Source: Ramlibacter aurantiacus (GTDB lineage: Bacteria; Pseudomonadota; Gammaproteobacteria; Burkholderiales; Burkholderiaceae_C). Taken from it: 64,000 nucleotides of DNA. The notes under the pieces are model-generated. The model had not been told where the DNA came from. It saw nothing but the letters and a program-made list of their open reading frames with translations, and did not search any database. Shown here piece by piece: positions 10,191 to 20,670 of this stretch (its first letter is position 1; each line of letters begins with the position of its first letter). A program made the translations under genes and the position numbers. The DNA lies in contig NZ_JAEQNA010000007.1 in the NCBI RefSeq assembly GCF_016722895.1, positions 1 through 64,000 on the forward strand, written 5' to 3'.

Positions 10191-11100
10191 GCCTCGCGGC
10201 GGCCGTACTCGCCGCACCTGACGCGGCATGGAGTGCCGCAGGTCCGCTGGCGGTCGGCAGCGAAAGGATGAACGTTGCACCTTTCTGATGGCCTGCGCTC
10301 TCTGCGCGGATGTCGCCGCCGTGCAGCGCCATCACGTTGCGCACCAGCGCGAGGCCGATGCCCAAGCCGCCCGGGTGGTTTCCAGATGAACCGGCACGCA
10401 CCTGGACCAAGGGCTCGAAGATGCGGGTCAGCATCTCCGCGGGAATGCCGATGCCATCGTCCGCTACGCGCAGGCGCGCAATGCCGCCATCCATGTCCAG
10501 TGCGAGGCGGACGTGACCGCCGCCTGAAGTGAACTTGATGGCGTTGTTCAGCAGGTTGTCCAGCACCTGCTTGAGCCGGACCCGATCACCCGAGACCATG
10601 ATCGCGGCGTCCGGAGCCTCCACCGTGAGTTGCAGGCCGGTCGAGTCCGCCCAGGGCCGCGCGTCTTCTGCAGCGGCCTGCACGAGCTCGCGAAGGTCTA
10701 CCGACTCTCGTTTCAGCTCGACGAGGCCATGGGAGATGCGGGACACGTCCAGGAGCTTGTCCAGCAGAGCGGCCATGCCATCCACCTGCCGGTCGATGAT
10801 GGTCGCCGCACGGCGCACGGCGGGGTCTTCGCTACGATGCAGCAGCTTGGCCGCGTACCGCACCGGAGCCAGCGGATTGCGCAGTTCGTGCCCAAGCGTT
10901 GCAATGAACTGGTCCCTGCGGTGGTCGGCGTCGCGCAGGCACTCCAAGAGGTCCAGGCGCTCCGTACTGTCTTCATCGACGAGGCGCTTCGGGGAATCTG
11001 AGATGCCGGCGGCGCGCGCCGTGTGCAGCTCGTGCGTCCATGTCGGATGCCGCTGCATCGGCTCATAACCGGCCGGGTCGGAACTTTGTTCCTTGGTCAT
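10102..11100 (-). CDS. Sensor histidine kinase with truncated receiver
   Basis: This 332-residue cytoplasmic kinase has a short N-terminal leader and a HisKA domain with His71 in LGHELRNPLAP. A HATPase domain follows, with an N-box (NLLNNAIKF), G1 (VADDGIGIP) and G2 (GGLGIGLALVRN). It would autophosphorylate on His71. The C-terminus breaks off 25 residues into a receiver domain at TGA 10102-10104, so it probably descends from a hybrid kinase and now behaves as a plain kinase. It sits between the larger hybrid kinase and a MocR gene, all on the minus strand, but the gaps (100 bp and 440 bp) argue against a tight operon. Confidence 0.8.
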   Translation of the reverse strand: MTKEQSSDPAGYEPMQRHPTWTHELHTARAAGISDSPKRLVDEDSTERLDLLECLRDADHRRDQFIATLGHELRNPLAPVRYAAKLLHRSEDPAVRRAATIIDRQVDGMAALLDKLLDVSRISHGLVELKRESVDLRELVQAAAEDARPWADSTGLQLTVEAPDAAIMVSGDRVRLKQVLDNLLNNAIKFTSGGGHVRLALDMDGGIARLRVADDGIGIPAEMLTRIFEPLVQVRAGSSGNHPGGLGIGLALVRNVMALHGGDIRAESAGHQKGATFILSLPTASGPAALHAASGAASTAAARPGLRPRITDDHPDAVELAAERPRLEGLLQ

Positions 11101-11200
11101 ATGCGAACCATAGATTGAAAGAGATGACGTTCATCCTATGGCACGGAGGTTGCGGTCAAAAGGACCAGATGGAAGCGGCGCAGACCGGAGCAGAGAATGA

Positions 11201-12712
11201 TCAGCCTGGCGCGCGCTGGTGGCTCAGCAGGCGGCCCAGCGTGACCAGCGCGTGTTGCACGCGTCCTTCCACCTCGCAGCTGTAGTTGAGGCGGAGGCAG
11301 TTGCGAAATTCCTGGTCGACGGAAAAGAGGGGCCCTGGCGCGATGCAGATGCCCTGCGCGGTGGCCTCCTGGTACAGGCGCAAGGCGTCGAACATCGGCG
11401 GCAGTTGAACCCAGAGAAAGTAGCCGCCGCGCGGCCGCGTCGCCACGGTGCCGGCGGGGAAATGGCGGTGCACCGCATCGGCCATGTCCGCCTGCTGCGA
11501 AGCCAGGCGCGCGCGGAGGCGGTGCAGGTGTCGCTGGAAGCCGGCGTGGTCCAGGTACTCTGCTAGCGCGAGTTGCGGCGGCAGCGAGGTGCTGACGCTC
11601 AGGGCGAGCTTGCGCTTGGCGATGTCGTGCGCATGGCGGCCGGCGGCCACCCACCCGATGCGGAATCCGGGGGCCAAGCATTTGGAAAACGACGAACAGT
11701 GAAGGACGCGACCGCTGGTATCGAAGAACCGGGCTGGCGGCGGGCGTTCCTGGTCGAAGAACAGCTCCCCGTAGACGTCATCCTCGATCAGAGGTATGTC
11801 GTAGCGGGCGAGCAACTCGACCAGCTCGCGCTTGCGCTCTCGTGGCATGAGGCTGCCCAGCGGGTTCTGGAAGTTCGGCATCAGCCAGCATGCCCTTGGT
11901 GCGTGCCTGCGCAGTGCTGGCTCGAGAGCGGTCAGGTCGATCCCTTCCGCCGGATGCGTAGGCACCTGCACTGCCCTAAGCCCGAGGGTCTCCAGCGCCT
12001 GAAGCGAACCGTAGAAGGTCGGCGATTCGACGACCACGGCATCCCCGGGGCGCGTGAGGCTCCCCAGGCACAGGTGCAGTGCCTCCAGCGCGCCGTTGGT
12101 GATGATGATCTCCTGCTCTCCGACAGCGATGCCCTGCACCTGGTAACAGCGCGCGATATGCCGTACGAGGCGTGCATTCCCGGGCGTCAGGTCGTCGTGG
12201 ACTTGGTCGGGGTGCATGCTGCGCCCGGCTCGTGAAAAGGCCTGCGAAAGGCGGCCCAGCGGAAACAGCGAAGGCGACGGGAAGGGCGAAGCAAGTCCGG
12301 CCGAGTCGCGCTTGCGCACACCCTGGAGGATGCTGAAGATCATCTCGCCTGTGTCGGGCGTGCGTGCTTCCGTCGGCGGGCAGGAGATCGCGTCGGGCTG
12401 AGGGGGGCGGCTGAGGGGTGCACCGGTGACGAACCAGCCGGAGCGCTCGCGCGAGCGGATCAGCCCCCGTGCCTCCAGCAGGTAGCAGGCCTGAAACACG
12501 GTCGAGAGGCTGATGCCGCGGCTTCGGCTGAGAAAGCGAACCGAGGGCAGCCGGTCGCCGGGTCCAAGCAGGCCGCGACGAATCATGTCCTCAAGGTCAG
12601 CCGCCATCTGCTCATACAGCTTTGCGCTTCCCGCCCCGGGTGCCGGTTTCAATCCGGTCCGGCGGGTCACTTGCTCCGCCTCGGCTTGGTCCTTCGGCAT
12701 GCGGGCCCCCAC
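11201..12712 (-). CDS. MocR/PdxR-type regulator: GntR DNA-binding plus aminotransferase-like domain
   Basis: This 503-residue fusion has an N-terminal winged helix of the GntR type (about 30-100, GPGDRLPSVRFLSRSRGISLSTV) followed by a fold-type I aminotransferase domain. The PLP lysine lies in SSFSKCLAPGFRIGW, and NPLG and the conserved Arg near the C-terminus (CLRLNYS) are present. Such proteins use PLP or an amino-acid adduct as effector. MocR regulators usually control an adjacent divergent gene, but here the 434 bp upstream hold no recognisable gene. An alternative start is the ATG at 12700. Confidence 0.85.
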   Translation of the reverse strand: MGARMPKDQAEAEQVTRRTGLKPAPGAGSAKLYEQMAADLEDMIRRGLLGPGDRLPSVRFLSRSRGISLSTVFQACYLLEARGLIRSRERSGWFVTGAPLSRPPQPDAISCPPTEARTPDTGEMIFSILQGVRKRDSAGLASPFPSPSLFPLGRLSQAFSRAGRSMHPDQVHDDLTPGNARLVRHIARCYQVQGIAVGEQEIIITNGALEALHLCLGSLTRPGDAVVVESPTFYGSLQALETLGLRAVQVPTHPAEGIDLTALEPALRRHAPRACWLMPNFQNPLGSLMPRERKRELVELLARYDIPLIEDDVYGELFFDQERPPPARFFDTSGRVLHCSSFSKCLAPGFRIGWVAAGRHAHDIAKRKLALSVSTSLPPQLALAEYLDHAGFQRHLHRLRARLASQQADMADAVHRHFPAGTVATRPRGGYFLWVQLPPMFDALRLYQEATAQGICIAPGPLFSVDQEFRNCLRLNYSCEVEGRVQHALVTLGRLLSHQRAPG

Positions 12713-13146
12713 TCAGGGAACTTCGGTCGCTCTATCCTAGATGGTCGCGGGCTTGCCTGCGGCCGTTCGGCAACAATATCTTCGCTTGCGGCCGCGTACG
12801 CGCCGCAGCCCTGAGGCGAGAAACGGCAGCATTGGGACAAGACCGGCGGCGGGAGGTGCACGCTCGCGACCAGGCCGACGCGAATTCCTCGTTCGCCGGA
12901 CCGGGGATCGGGCGCCCGGACGTGTTCGCCACGGTGATCCAGCAGACGGGCCGCTCGAAGGATGCCGTGGAATTGTCCCGGCCCGCCTCAGTGAAGGGCA
13001 GATGGGCACGAGACGAAGTACGTGCCGTGCGTAGGATCGGACTGAGGGCATGCGCGAACGGACCAAGCGTGCCGAACCCTGGCTGCCGGCAGCGCTGCGT
13101 GAGGACCGGCGCTTCCAGCGACCGCCCGACGCTGCTGCGCTCGCGC
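12713..13146. other. No gene recognised
   Basis: About 430 bp lie between the MocR-type regulator and the end of the UvrA-like gene. Only short antisense-style frames are present and none resembles a known protein. It would contain the MocR promoter. No hairpin with a T-tract is evident. Confidence 0.4.
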
Positions 13147-15435
13147 TCAGACGCGCTGGGCCCATGCCTGCCTCAGGTACGGTGCAGTGCGACTGAGCTT
13201 GTTCGCCACGACCGTTTCGACGGTGCCACTCGCGACGATGCGGCCTCCCTCGGCGCCCGCCCCAGGTCCGAGGTCGATGATCCAGTCGCTTTGCGCCATC
13301 ACGCGGACATCGTGTTCGACCAGCACCACGGTGTTGCGTGCATCGACCAAGGCATGAAGTTGCCGCATGAGGCGGTCCACGTCGGCCGGATGCAGGCCGG
13401 TTGTCGGCTCGTCCAGGACGTACAGCGTCGAGCCGCGCTGGGAACGCTGCAGTTCGGTGCCCAGCTTGATGCGCTGGGCTTCGCCGCCCGAGAGCTCGGT
13501 CGCAGGCTGTCCCAGGCGCAGGTAGCCCAGCCCGATGTCTTCGAGTACCGACAGGCTTCGCGCAATCGACGGCTGGTCTGCAAAGAACGCCCTGGCAGCC
13601 TCGACCGTCAAGCCGAGCACGTCGGCGATCGACTTGCCGTTCCACAGGATGCTCAGCGTGGCTTCGTCATACCGGGCGCCATGGCACTTCGGGCAGGGTG
13701 CATAGACGCTGGGCATGAACAGCATCTCCACGCTCACGAAGCCCTCGCCCTCGCAGGTGTCGCAGCGGCCTTTGGCGACGTTGAACGAGAAGCGGCCCGC
13801 GTCGTACCTGCGTGCCCTGGCAGCGCGTGTCGATGCGAACAGCCTGCGCACGTCGTCGAACAATCCTGTGTAGGTCGCGAGGTTCGAGCGGGGCGTGCGG
13901 CCGATCGGCTTCTGGTCGACCACGACGAGGCGTCGGATGGCGTCCTGGCCGCCCGCCAGGCGACCCGCTGCCCGCATGGACGAAACCGGGCCTTCGCCCT
14001 CGCCATCGCCCTGTTCCTCACGCGCCACTTCCTGGCCGAGATGGGCCGACACCAGGTCGACCAGGGCATGGCTCACCAGGCTCGACTTGCCCGATCCGGA
14101 CACACCCGTCACCGTCGTCAAGGCACCGATGGGGAAGGCGGCGGCGACGCCGTGGAGGTTGTTGTGCCGGATCCCCTCCAGCCGGAGGTAGTCCCGGGCC
14201 ACGCGGGCCTGCGCGCGCGCGTCGCGCGCGGCAGGCGCCGCGCCGAACAGGTAGCGCGCCGTGTGGGAAGCGGTCACGTCCTGCAGGCCTTCCGGCGGGC
14301 CGCTGTAGAGGATGCGGCCGCCTTTTTCGCCGGCGTCAGGGCCGACGTCCACCAGCCAGTCCGCGCGCCGGATCAAATGCAGGTCGTGCTCGACGACGAA
14401 CAAAGTGTTCCCGGCCTGCTTCAGGGCGTCGAAGGCTGCGTAGAGCGACTCGGCATCGGCGGGGTGGAGGCCTGCGGACGGCTCGTCCAGCACGTACACC
14501 ACGCCGAACAGGTTCGACCTGATCTGGGTGGCCAGGCGCAGGCGCTGAAGCTCGCCCGGCGACAAGGTCGGCGTACTGCGGTCGAGGGACAGGTACCCGA
14601 GTCCGAGGCCGACCAATGTCTCGACGCGCTGCGAGACCGCCGATGCGATGCGCTGCGCCGCGACCTGGTAGCTCGGCTCGATTCCGCTGGCAAGCGCTTG
14701 CCGCGTCTCCTCGGGGCCGAAGCCTGCATAGACCGGCACCGTGGGTTGTTCTTCCGTGTACAGGATCCAGTCGCGCGTCTTACGGGGCAGCTTGTGCCAC
14801 GGCTTGTCGATGTCGTGTCCCAGCGAAACGAGGATGTCGCGCAGGTTCTGGCCATGCCACGCCGGCGGCCATGCAGCCACCGCGCGATCGCGGATCGTGA
14901 GCGTCGGATCGGGCACCATGGTTTCTTCGGTCACTTCGAAGACGTGGCCCAGGCCGTGGCAGCCGGGACAAGCGCCTTGCGGGCTGTTCGGCGAGAAGTC
15001 TTCCGCAAACAGCATCGGCTGCCCGGGCGGGTAGCTGCCGGCGCGCGAGTACAGCATGCGCAGCAGGCTGGAAAGCGTGGTCACGCTGCCCACCGACGAC
15101 CTCGCATTGGGGCTTCCGCGCTGCTGCTGCAAGGCGATGGCTGGCGGCAGCCCGTCAATGCTGTCCACTGCCGGCACGCCCACCTGGTCCATCAGGCGAC
15201 GCGCGTACGGCGCGACCGATTCCAGGTACCGCCGTTGCGCTTCGGCGTAGAGGGTGCCGAACGCCAGCGACGACTTGCCCGACCCCGACACGCCGCTGAA
15301 GACGACCAGGGCGTCGCGAGGCACGTCGAGATCGACGTTCTTCAGGTTGTGCTCGCGGGCTCCGCGAACCAGGACGAATCCAGCGGACTTCCTGTCGTTC
15401 TGCTTCTTGTCGTTCTGCTTCTTGTCGTTGCGCAT
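13147..15435 (-). CDS. UvrA-like ABC ATPase (short UvrA paralogue)
   Basis: This 762-residue protein with two ABC modules resembles excinuclease subunit A but is shorter than canonical UvrA (about 940). Two Walker A motifs ([10 protein letters not shown]) are present. The signatures are [12 protein letters not shown] (slightly degenerate) and [12 protein letters not shown], each with a DEP Walker B. The C-terminal zinc module is complete ([15 protein letters not shown]), while the first module keeps a single CPGCHG pair. Short paralogues of this kind are often tied to DNA damage or drug tolerance rather than being the primary UvrA. I start at ATG 15435 because GAGGAG precedes it by 10 bases; the upstream in-frame sequence is not UvrA-like. 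Confidence 0.85.
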   Translation of the reverse strand: MRNDKKQNDKKQNDRKSAGFVLVRGAREHNLKNVDLDVPRDALVVFSGVSGSGKSSLAFGTLYAEAQRRYLESVAPYARRLMDQVGVPAVDSIDGLPPAIALQQQRGSPNARSSVGSVTTLSSLLRMLYSRAGSYPPGQPMLFAEDFSPNSPQGACPGCHGLGHVFEVTEETMVPDPTLTIRDRAVAAWPPAWHGQNLRDILVSLGHDIDKPWHKLPRKTRDWILYTEEQPTVPVYAGFGPEETRQALASGIEPSYQVAAQRIASAVSQRVETLVGLGLGYLSLDRSTPTLSPGELQRLRLATQIRSNLFGVVYVLDEPSAGLHPADAESLYAAFDALKQAGNTLFVVEHDLHLIRRADWLVDVGPDAGEKGGRILYSGPPEGLQDVTASHTARYLFGAAPAARDARAQARVARDYLRLEGIRHNNLHGVAAAFPIGALTTVTGVSGSGKSSLVSHALVDLVSAHLGQEVAREEQGDGEGEGPVSSMRAAGRLAGGQDAIRRLVVVDQKPIGRTPRSNLATYTGLFDDVRRLFASTRAARARRYDAGRFSFNVAKGRCDTCEGEGFVSVEMLFMPSVYAPCPKCHGARYDEATLSILWNGKSIADVLGLTVEAARAFFADQPSIARSLSVLEDIGLGYLRLGQPATELSGGEAQRIKLGTELQRSQRGSTLYVLDEPTTGLHPADVDRLMRQLHALVDARNTVVLVEHDVRVMAQSDWIIDLGPGAGAEGGRIVASGTVETVVANKLSRTAPYLRQAWAQRV
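15385..15429 (-). repeat. Three tandem 15-bp repeats within the UvrA-like gene
   Basis: Codons 3-17 of the UvrA-like gene are three copies of a 15-base unit encoding NDKKQ, the last diverged to NDRKS. The block lies before the first conserved residues ([15 protein letters not shown]), so copy-number changes would only lengthen or shorten a charged N-terminal tail without shifting the frame. Confidence 0.8.
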
Positions 15436-15797
15436 CGGCTGATCGCTCCTCATGATGCGGCTGAACCGGTCGCACGAGCCTAGCGGAAAGCCGATGCCGC
15501 ATTGATAGGAACTGCGCCTTCCTGTCCGTTTCGAGGACAACAGGAGCAGTGCCCGCAAATTCCACGCCGTGCTGGAGACGGCGCACTGAGCGAAGCGCAG
15601 GTTCTCCCGCCAAGTTTGAGATTCAAGCGCGACAACTAGCCTGACACAGAGGGACTTCGAAGACAAGCGATAGGGGAAGAGATGCGTTTTGCAACGTCTT
15701 GAGCGGAAAGCGACGCCTGCTTCGGGTCGATCGCAGACGTAGGCAGCCCGTTCCGCCAAGGGCGCCTGGCGGACCGCATCGTGCTTCTTCGAATCCT
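15436..15797. other. No gene recognised
   Basis: About 360 bp lie between the UvrA-like gene and the end of the broken Ymh-family gene. The frame of the UvrA-like gene stays open upstream to 15759, but that stretch is not conserved in the family. The interval should hold the promoter of the UvrA-like gene. Nothing else is identifiable. Confidence 0.4.
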
Positions 15798-16453
15798 TCA
15801 GATTGAAGAAGTCGGCCTGCGGGTGTCCACGATCCGAAGAAGATGTGACGCAAGGATCAACATCTCCCTGGCCTCGACTGCTTTGATCTCCACACGCCGG
15901 TGCGAAGATGGATTCTTGTAGCTCCCCAAGGCGCCGGTCACAAGGTTAAGGAGCGCTACGCCTCGGACTTATCGACGCCCAAGTCGGTGAGGGGGCCGTC
16001 ATCCGGATTGAACGCATATTGCGCGAGCTTGGCCCCGAATAATCCGTCGGGGGCGTTTACGGCTTCGCTAATCGCAACTTCGAGGGACTTGAACGCTTCG
16101 AACACTGCCGTCTCGAAACGGGACTGGAGGAAAAGGGGGCGGGCGTGGAGCAACAGGTCCCGGTGGAGAAACTCCTCCGGGAGTTGCGCACCGCTAATTA
16201 CCGTCTGAAGCTGGCTGTGGTCCTGGATTGACCTTCCGAGCTCTGTTGGCAGGAAGACTTCGTTGTCTTGCTCCGGGTGGAGGCAGATGAAGCCGTTTGT
16301 CTCCAGCCCCAAGCCGCAGAGACGGCAATCCCAACTTTGAGGCTGCCGCCGGAGCGGGGCGGCGCATATTCCCCCATGGCCGACATGCAGAATGAAGTTC
16401 CTGCGATGCCACCAATTGATAACACCGAACGGGCAGGCATACGCGAGAGAAGC
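15798..16453 (-). pseudogene. Ymh-family (TIGR02391-like) gene, frameshifted and lacking a start
   Basis: The minus strand encodes a protein of the Ymh/TIGR02391 type, found in mobile elements and of unknown function. The first frame carries LLHARPLFLQSRFETAVFEAF and GLFGAKLAQYAF, ending at a stop after VDKSEA (near 15956). One base further on, another frame continues the family without a gap: VALLNLVTGALGSYKNPSSH, then EAREMLILASHLLRIVD, ending at 15798. A single-base deletion near 15957-15962 therefore splits the gene. At the other end, the only in-frame ATG (16480) lies inside the tRNA, so the 5' end is also probably missing. Confidence 0.7.
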
Positions 16454-16530
16454 TGGTAGGGCGTGTTGGACTTGAACCAACGACCAAGGGATTATGAGTC
16501 CCCTGCTCTGACCAACTGAGCTAACGCCCC
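16454..16530 (-). tRNA. tRNA with CAU anticodon, probably tRNA-Ile2 (otherwise Met)
   Basis: A full cloverleaf can be folded on the minus strand: acceptor GGGGCGT/ACGCCCT with G1-U72, D arm GCTC..GAGC, anticodon loop CTCATAA, T arm GTTGG-TTCAAGT-CCAAC, discriminator A and an encoded CCA. The CAU anticodon could be Met or lysidine-modified Ile2. The body (TTAGCTCAG, CTTGGTCG, GTTCAAGTCC) resembles E. coli tRNA-Ile2 more than elongator Met. The tRNA 3' end faces the broken Ymh-family gene, a typical arrangement for an element integrated at a tRNA. Confidence 0.85.
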
Positions 16531-16646
16531 CTCGATCCGCCGAAGTCTAGCGCGTGGGCTGCAGGCACTCGTCGGGCGTCCCAGCAGCAGCGCTCTGTCA
16601 CACCATCCCGCTATGCTCGTTCGCATCGACGCGAAGAACCTCTGCC

Positions 16647-17078
16647 ATGTCCGAAGTCACCATTTATCACAACCCCTCCTGCGGCACCTCGCGCAACACA
16701 CTCGCGCTGATCCGCCATGCCGGCATCGAGCCGCGCGTGATCGAGTACCTCAAGACGCCGCCGAGCAAGGACGAGCTGCGCCGCCTGATCGCCGATGCCG
16801 GGATCACCGTGCGTGGCCTGCTGCGCGAAAAGGGCACGCCCTATGCCGAGCTGAACCTCGGTCACGCCAAATGGACCGACGAGCAATTGCTCGACTTCAT
16901 CGGTCAGCACCCGATCCTGATGAACCGGCCCGTGGTGGTGACGCCGCTGGGCACCCGCCTGTGCCGGCCGTCGGAGGCCGTGCTGGAGATCCTGCCCGTG
17001 GGACCGGTCGCACCGTTCACCAAGGAGGACGGCGAACAGGTGACGGACCCTGGCACGCGCGTCGAGCCGCGCTCATGA
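16647..17078 (+). CDS. arsC: Arsenate reductase, glutaredoxin-dependent ArsC family
   Basis: This 143-residue thioredoxin-fold protein has the ArsC signature [14 protein letters not shown], with catalytic Cys12 near the N-terminus, and the conserved [15 protein letters not shown] segment containing the substrate-binding arginines. It would reduce arsenate to arsenite using glutathione and glutaredoxin. No arsR, arsB or acr3 gene is nearby, so it is a solitary arsC-like gene and might act on another substrate. The start is ATG 16647; the frame stays open upstream without conservation. Its end overlaps that of the convergent hrcA by six bases. Confidence 0.85.
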   Translation: MSEVTIYHNPSCGTSRNTLALIRHAGIEPRVIEYLKTPPSKDELRRLIADAGITVRGLLREKGTPYAELNLGHAKWTDEQLLDFIGQHPILMNRPVVVTPLGTRLCRPSEAVLEILPVGPVAPFTKEDGEQVTDPGTRVEPRS

Positions 17079-18083
17079 GCGCGGGTTGTGGCTCAGGGCG
17101 TTGCTCACCAGCTTGGATGTGATGTCCACGATCTGGATCATGCGGTCGTACGGCATGCGCGTGGGGCCGATCACGCCCAGCGTGCCGACCACCTGGCCGT
17201 CCACCTCGTAGGGCGCGCTGACGATCGATAGCTCCTCCACCGGCACGAACTTGCTTTCGCCGCCGATGAAGATGCGCACGCCTTCAGCCTTGCTGGAGAT
17301 GTCCAGCAGGCGCATCAGCTGGGTCTTCTGCTCGAAGAGCTCGAAGGCGCGGCGCAGGTGGCCCATGTCGCTGGAGAAGTCGCTGACCGAGAGCAGGTTG
17401 CGCTCGCCCGAGATGACGACCTCGTCCTGTGACTCGTTCAGCGCCTCGGTGCTGGCGTCCACCGCGGTTTTCATCAGCTGCGCGATTTCCGCACGCAGGT
17501 TTTCGACTTCGCCCTTGAGCCGCTCGCGCACCTGCTCGATGGATAGGCCCGCGTAATTGGCGTTGAGGTAGTTGGCCGCTTCGATCAGCTGCTGCTGGTT
17601 GTAGTCGGCTTCGGTGAAGACCACGCGGTTCTGCACGTCACCATCGGGCGAGACGATGATGACCAGGTAGCGGCGCTCCGAAAGGCGAAGGAATTCGATG
17701 TGGCGGAACACCGACGTGCGACGCGGGGCCATGACCACGCCGACGAACTGCGAGAGGTTGGACAGCAGGTGGGCCGCGTTGGCAATCACGCGTTGCGGCT
17801 GGTCGGGAGCCAGGCTGGCCTTCGGCAGGCCTTCGCGCTGCACGGTGAGCATGGTGTCGACGAAGAGCCGGTAGCCCCGGGCCGTGGGAATCCGGCCGGC
17901 CGAGGTGTGCGGGCTGGCGATCAGCCCCAACTCCTCGAGGTCGGACATGACATTGCGGATGGTGGCCGGAGACAGCTCCAGGCCCGAGGCGCGCGAGAGG
18001 GTGCGCGAGCCCACCGGCTGGCCCTCGGCGATGTAGCGCTCGACCAGCGTCTTCAACAGCAATTTGGCACGGTCATCGAGCAT
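17073..18083 (-). CDS. hrcA: Heat-inducible transcription repressor HrcA
   Basis: This 336-residue repressor of class I heat-shock genes binds CIRCE operators and needs GroE for activity. The N-terminal winged helix is clear ([29 protein letters not shown]), followed by the HrcA-specific [20 protein letters not shown] segment and the C-terminal GAF-like dimerisation domain. Length and order are standard. A perfect CIRCE lies in this window before rpoH (43973-43999), making rpoH a probable target. No CIRCE is visible in its own 35-bp divergent spacer with nadK, so it may not be autoregulated here. Confidence 0.95.
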   Translation of the reverse strand: MLDDRAKLLLKTLVERYIAEGQPVGSRTLSRASGLELSPATIRNVMSDLEELGLIASPHTSAGRIPTARGYRLFVDTMLTVQREGLPKASLAPDQPQRVIANAAHLLSNLSQFVGVVMAPRRTSVFRHIEFLRLSERRYLVIIVSPDGDVQNRVVFTEADYNQQQLIEAANYLNANYAGLSIEQVRERLKGEVENLRAEIAQLMKTAVDASTEALNESQDEVVISGERNLLSVSDFSSDMGHLRRAFELFEQKTQLMRLLDISSKAEGVRIFIGGESKFVPVEELSIVSAPYEVDGQVVGTLGVIGPTRMPYDRMIQIVDITSKLVSNALSHNPRS

Positions 18084-18118
18084 CGTCAGCGGTAACTTTA
18101 ATGATGTAATCTTTGTGA

Positions 18119-19012
18119 ATGAGTTCCTTGTTCCGTCACGTGGCCTTGATAGGCAAGCACCCAGCCTCGGTGGCAGGCAGCGGTGGAACTCCCCTGACTG
18201 CGCTCGAGGATATGGCCCAGTTCCTCGCGGCGCAAGGCTGCGCAGTCTCTATCGAACGAGAGACCGCGTCCTACGCCGGCGTACAGGGGTTCGAGTGCCT
18301 GGACGTGGCGGCCATCGGCGAGCAATGCGACCTGTGCCTGGTGGTGGGCGGCGACGGCACCATGCTGGGCATCGGCCGGCAGCTCGCCCGCTACAACGTG
18401 CCACTGATCGGCGTGAACCAGGGTCGCCTGGGTTTCATCACCGACGTGCCGCTGGACCAGTGGCGCGAGGTGCTGCCGCCGATGCTGGGCGGCGAATACG
18501 AGGAAGACCGCCGCCGCCTGATGCATGCGCGGGTGATGCGCGACGGTGCATGCGTGTTCGATGCCCTGGCCATGAACGACGTGGTGGTCAACCGCGGCGC
18601 CACCTCGGGCATGGTCGAGCTCCGGGTCGAGGTCGACGGGCATTTCGTGGCCAACCAGCGCGCGGACGGCCTGATCGTGGCCTCGCCCACGGGGTCCACC
18701 GCCTACGCGCTGTCCGCGGGCGGGCCGATCCTGCATCCGTCCAACCATGGCTGGGTGCTGGTGCCGATCGCACCGCACACCTTGTCCAACCGGCCCATCG
18801 TACTCAATGACGCGGGCGAGGTGACGATCGAGCTGGTGGCCGGGCGCGACGCCAGCGCCAACTTCGACATGCAGTCCCTGGCTTCGCTGCTGCACGGTGA
18901 CCGCGTCATCGTCTGCCGCTCGCAATACCAGGTGAGATTCCTGCATCCGCGGGGGTGGAGCTATTTCGACACCTTGCGCAACAAGCTTCATTGGTACGGG
19001 GGTGGCACATGA
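18119..19012 (+). CDS. nadK: NAD kinase
   Basis: This 297-residue cytoplasmic enzyme phosphorylates NAD to NADP with ATP. The family motif GGDGT is at residues 77-81, with LGFITD, the ALNDVVV-like MNDVVVNRG and [16 protein letters not shown] motifs following in the usual order. The ATG at 18119 starts 35 bases from the divergent hrcA start, so the two promoters overlap. The stop overlaps the recN start (ATGA), placing nadK first in a nadK-recN-rapZ operon, an order common in Burkholderiales. Confidence 0.95.
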   Translation: MSSLFRHVALIGKHPASVAGSGGTPLTALEDMAQFLAAQGCAVSIERETASYAGVQGFECLDVAAIGEQCDLCLVVGGDGTMLGIGRQLARYNVPLIGVNQGRLGFITDVPLDQWREVLPPMLGGEYEEDRRRLMHARVMRDGACVFDALAMNDVVVNRGATSGMVELRVEVDGHFVANQRADGLIVASPTGSTAYALSAGGPILHPSNHGWVLVPIAPHTLSNRPIVLNDAGEVTIELVAGRDASANFDMQSLASLLHGDRVIVCRSQYQVRFLHPRGWSYFDTLRNKLHWYGGGT

Positions 19013-20670
19013 GCCTGCGGCGGATCGCGCTGCGCGACTTCGTCATCGTCCGCGAGCTCGAGCTCGATCTGGATTCCGGCTTCACGGTGCTCACGGGCGA
19101 GACCGGCGCCGGCAAGTCCATCCTCATCGACGCGCTGCAACTGGCGCTGGGTGCCCGCGCCGACAGCGGGGCGGTGCGCGAGGGTGCCACGCGCGCCGAG
19201 ATCAGCGCCGAGTTCGACATGCCGCCGGCGCTGCAGGCCTGGCTGGACGACGCCGGCTTCGAGGCCGGCGACACGCTGCTGTTGCGGCGCACGGTGGACG
19301 CGCAAGGCAAGAGCCGCGCCTGGATCAACGGGAGTGCGGCCACGGCGGCGCAACTGCGCGAAGCCGCCGACCAGCTGGTCGACATCCACGGCCAGCATGC
19401 CTGGCAAAGCCTCACGCGCGCGGATTCGGTGCGGTCCCTACTTGACGGCTACGGCGGCATCGACACGCAAAAGCTCGGCTTGCTGTGGCAGCAGTGGCGT
19501 GGCACCCAGAAGGCGCTGGCGCAGGCGCGGGACGCGCAAGATTCCCTGCAGCGCGAGCGCGAACGCCTGGCCTGGCAGATCGCTGAGGTCGACAAGCTCG
19601 CGCCCCGCACCGACGAATGGGACGAACTCAACGCCAGCCACACCCGGCTCGCCCATGCGCAGAGCCTGCTCGACGCTGCCCAGCTCACGCTCGATGCGCT
19701 CGAAGGCGACGAAGGCGGGGCCACGGCGCTGCTGGCCCGCGCCCAGAGTGCCCTCGAAGCGCAGCAGTCGCTGGAGCCGGCGTTCCAGGCGCTGGCCGAG
19801 GTGCTGGCATCGGCCCTGGCCCAGGCGGAGGATGCCGCGCACTCGCTGCACGCCTACCTGCGCCGCACCGACCTCGATCCCGAACGCCTGGCCGAGCTGG
19901 ACGAGCGCCTGTCGCTGTGGCTGTCGCTGGCGCGCCGCTTTCGCCGCCAGCCGGCCGAGCTGCCGCAGGTGCTGGAGGGTTGGAAGACCGAGCTCGCGCA
20001 ACTCGATGCCGCGGCCGATCTGGCCGCGCTCGAAGCCGCCGAACAGAAGGCTTCCCAGGCCTACATGGCCGAGGCCCGCGCGATCTCTCGCGCCCGCGCC
20101 AAGGCGGCCCCCGAGCTGGCCGAGGCGATCACCCAGGCCATGCAGGGGCTGGGGATGGCGGGTGGCCGCTTCGAGGTATCCCTGGAGAAGGCCGCCGAAC
20201 CCACGCAGGCGGGGCTTGAGCAGGTGGGCTTCCTGGTGGCGGGACATACCGGCAGCACGCCGCGCCCGGTGGGCAAGGTGGCCTCCGGCGGTGAGCTCTC
20301 GCGCATCGCGCTGGCCATCGCGGTGACCACCAGCCGCCTGGGCAGTGCGCAGACGCTGATCTTCGACGAGGTGGACGCCGGTGTCGGCGGTGCGGTGGCC
20401 GAGACCGTGGGGCGCCTCATGAAGCAGTTGGGGCGTGACCGCCAGGTGCTGGCCGTGACGCATCTTCCGCAGGTGGCCGCCTGCGCCGACCATCACCTGC
20501 TGGTGGCCAAGCAGGCCAGCGACGGCCGCACGGCCAGCACGGTGGCGCCGGTGCGCAAGGAGCAGCGAGTGGCCGAGATCGCCCGCATGCTGGGCGGTGA
20601 GCGCCTTTCGGGCACCACGCTCGCACATGCCAAGGAGATGCTGGGTGAAGGCGCCCGGCAGCCCACATGA
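19009..20670 (+). CDS. recN: DNA repair protein RecN
   Basis: This 553-residue SMC-like ATPase acts in double-strand break repair. The N-terminal head has [16 protein letters not shown] and Walker A GETGAGKS, a long coiled-coil middle is rich in Ala, Glu and Arg, and the C-terminal head has the [13 protein letters not shown] signature and a Walker B in [14 protein letters not shown] use the ATG at 19009, overlapping the nadK stop, because it directly precedes the conserved [10 protein letters not shown] start; an upstream in-frame ATG at 18955 lies inside nadK. The stop overlaps the rapZ start by four bases. Confidence 0.95.
   Translation: MSLRRIALRDFVIVRELELDLDSGFTVLTGETGAGKSILIDALQLALGARADSGAVREGATRAEISAEFDMPPALQAWLDDAGFEAGDTLLLRRTVDAQGKSRAWINGSAATAAQLREAADQLVDIHGQHAWQSLTRADSVRSLLDGYGGIDTQKLGLLWQQWRGTQKALAQARDAQDSLQRERERLAWQIAEVDKLAPRTDEWDELNASHTRLAHAQSLLDAAQLTLDALEGDEGGATALLARAQSALEAQQSLEPAFQALAEVLASALAQAEDAAHSLHAYLRRTDLDPERLAELDERLSLWLSLARRFRRQPAELPQVLEGWKTELAQLDAAADLAALEAAEQKASQAYMAEARAISRARAKAAPELAEAITQAMQGLGMAGGRFEVSLEKAAEPTQAGLEQVGFLVAGHTGSTPRPVGKVASGGELSRIALAIAVTTSRLGSAQTLIFDEVDAGVGGAVAETVGRLMKQLGRDRQVLAVTHLPQVAACADHHLLVAKQASDGRTASTVAPVRKEQRVAEIARMLGGERLSGTTLAHAKEMLGEGARQPT

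Noticed and set aside
15385..15429. Short tandem repeats as a CRISPR or regulatory array
   Set aside because: They are directly adjacent 15-base units, in frame, inside a coding sequence, without spacers.
12622..15483. A 953-codon open frame on the plus strand
   Set aside because: It is antisense to the UvrA-like gene and shows only low-complexity Arg/Gln/Ala content, the usual by-product of high-GC third-position bias.
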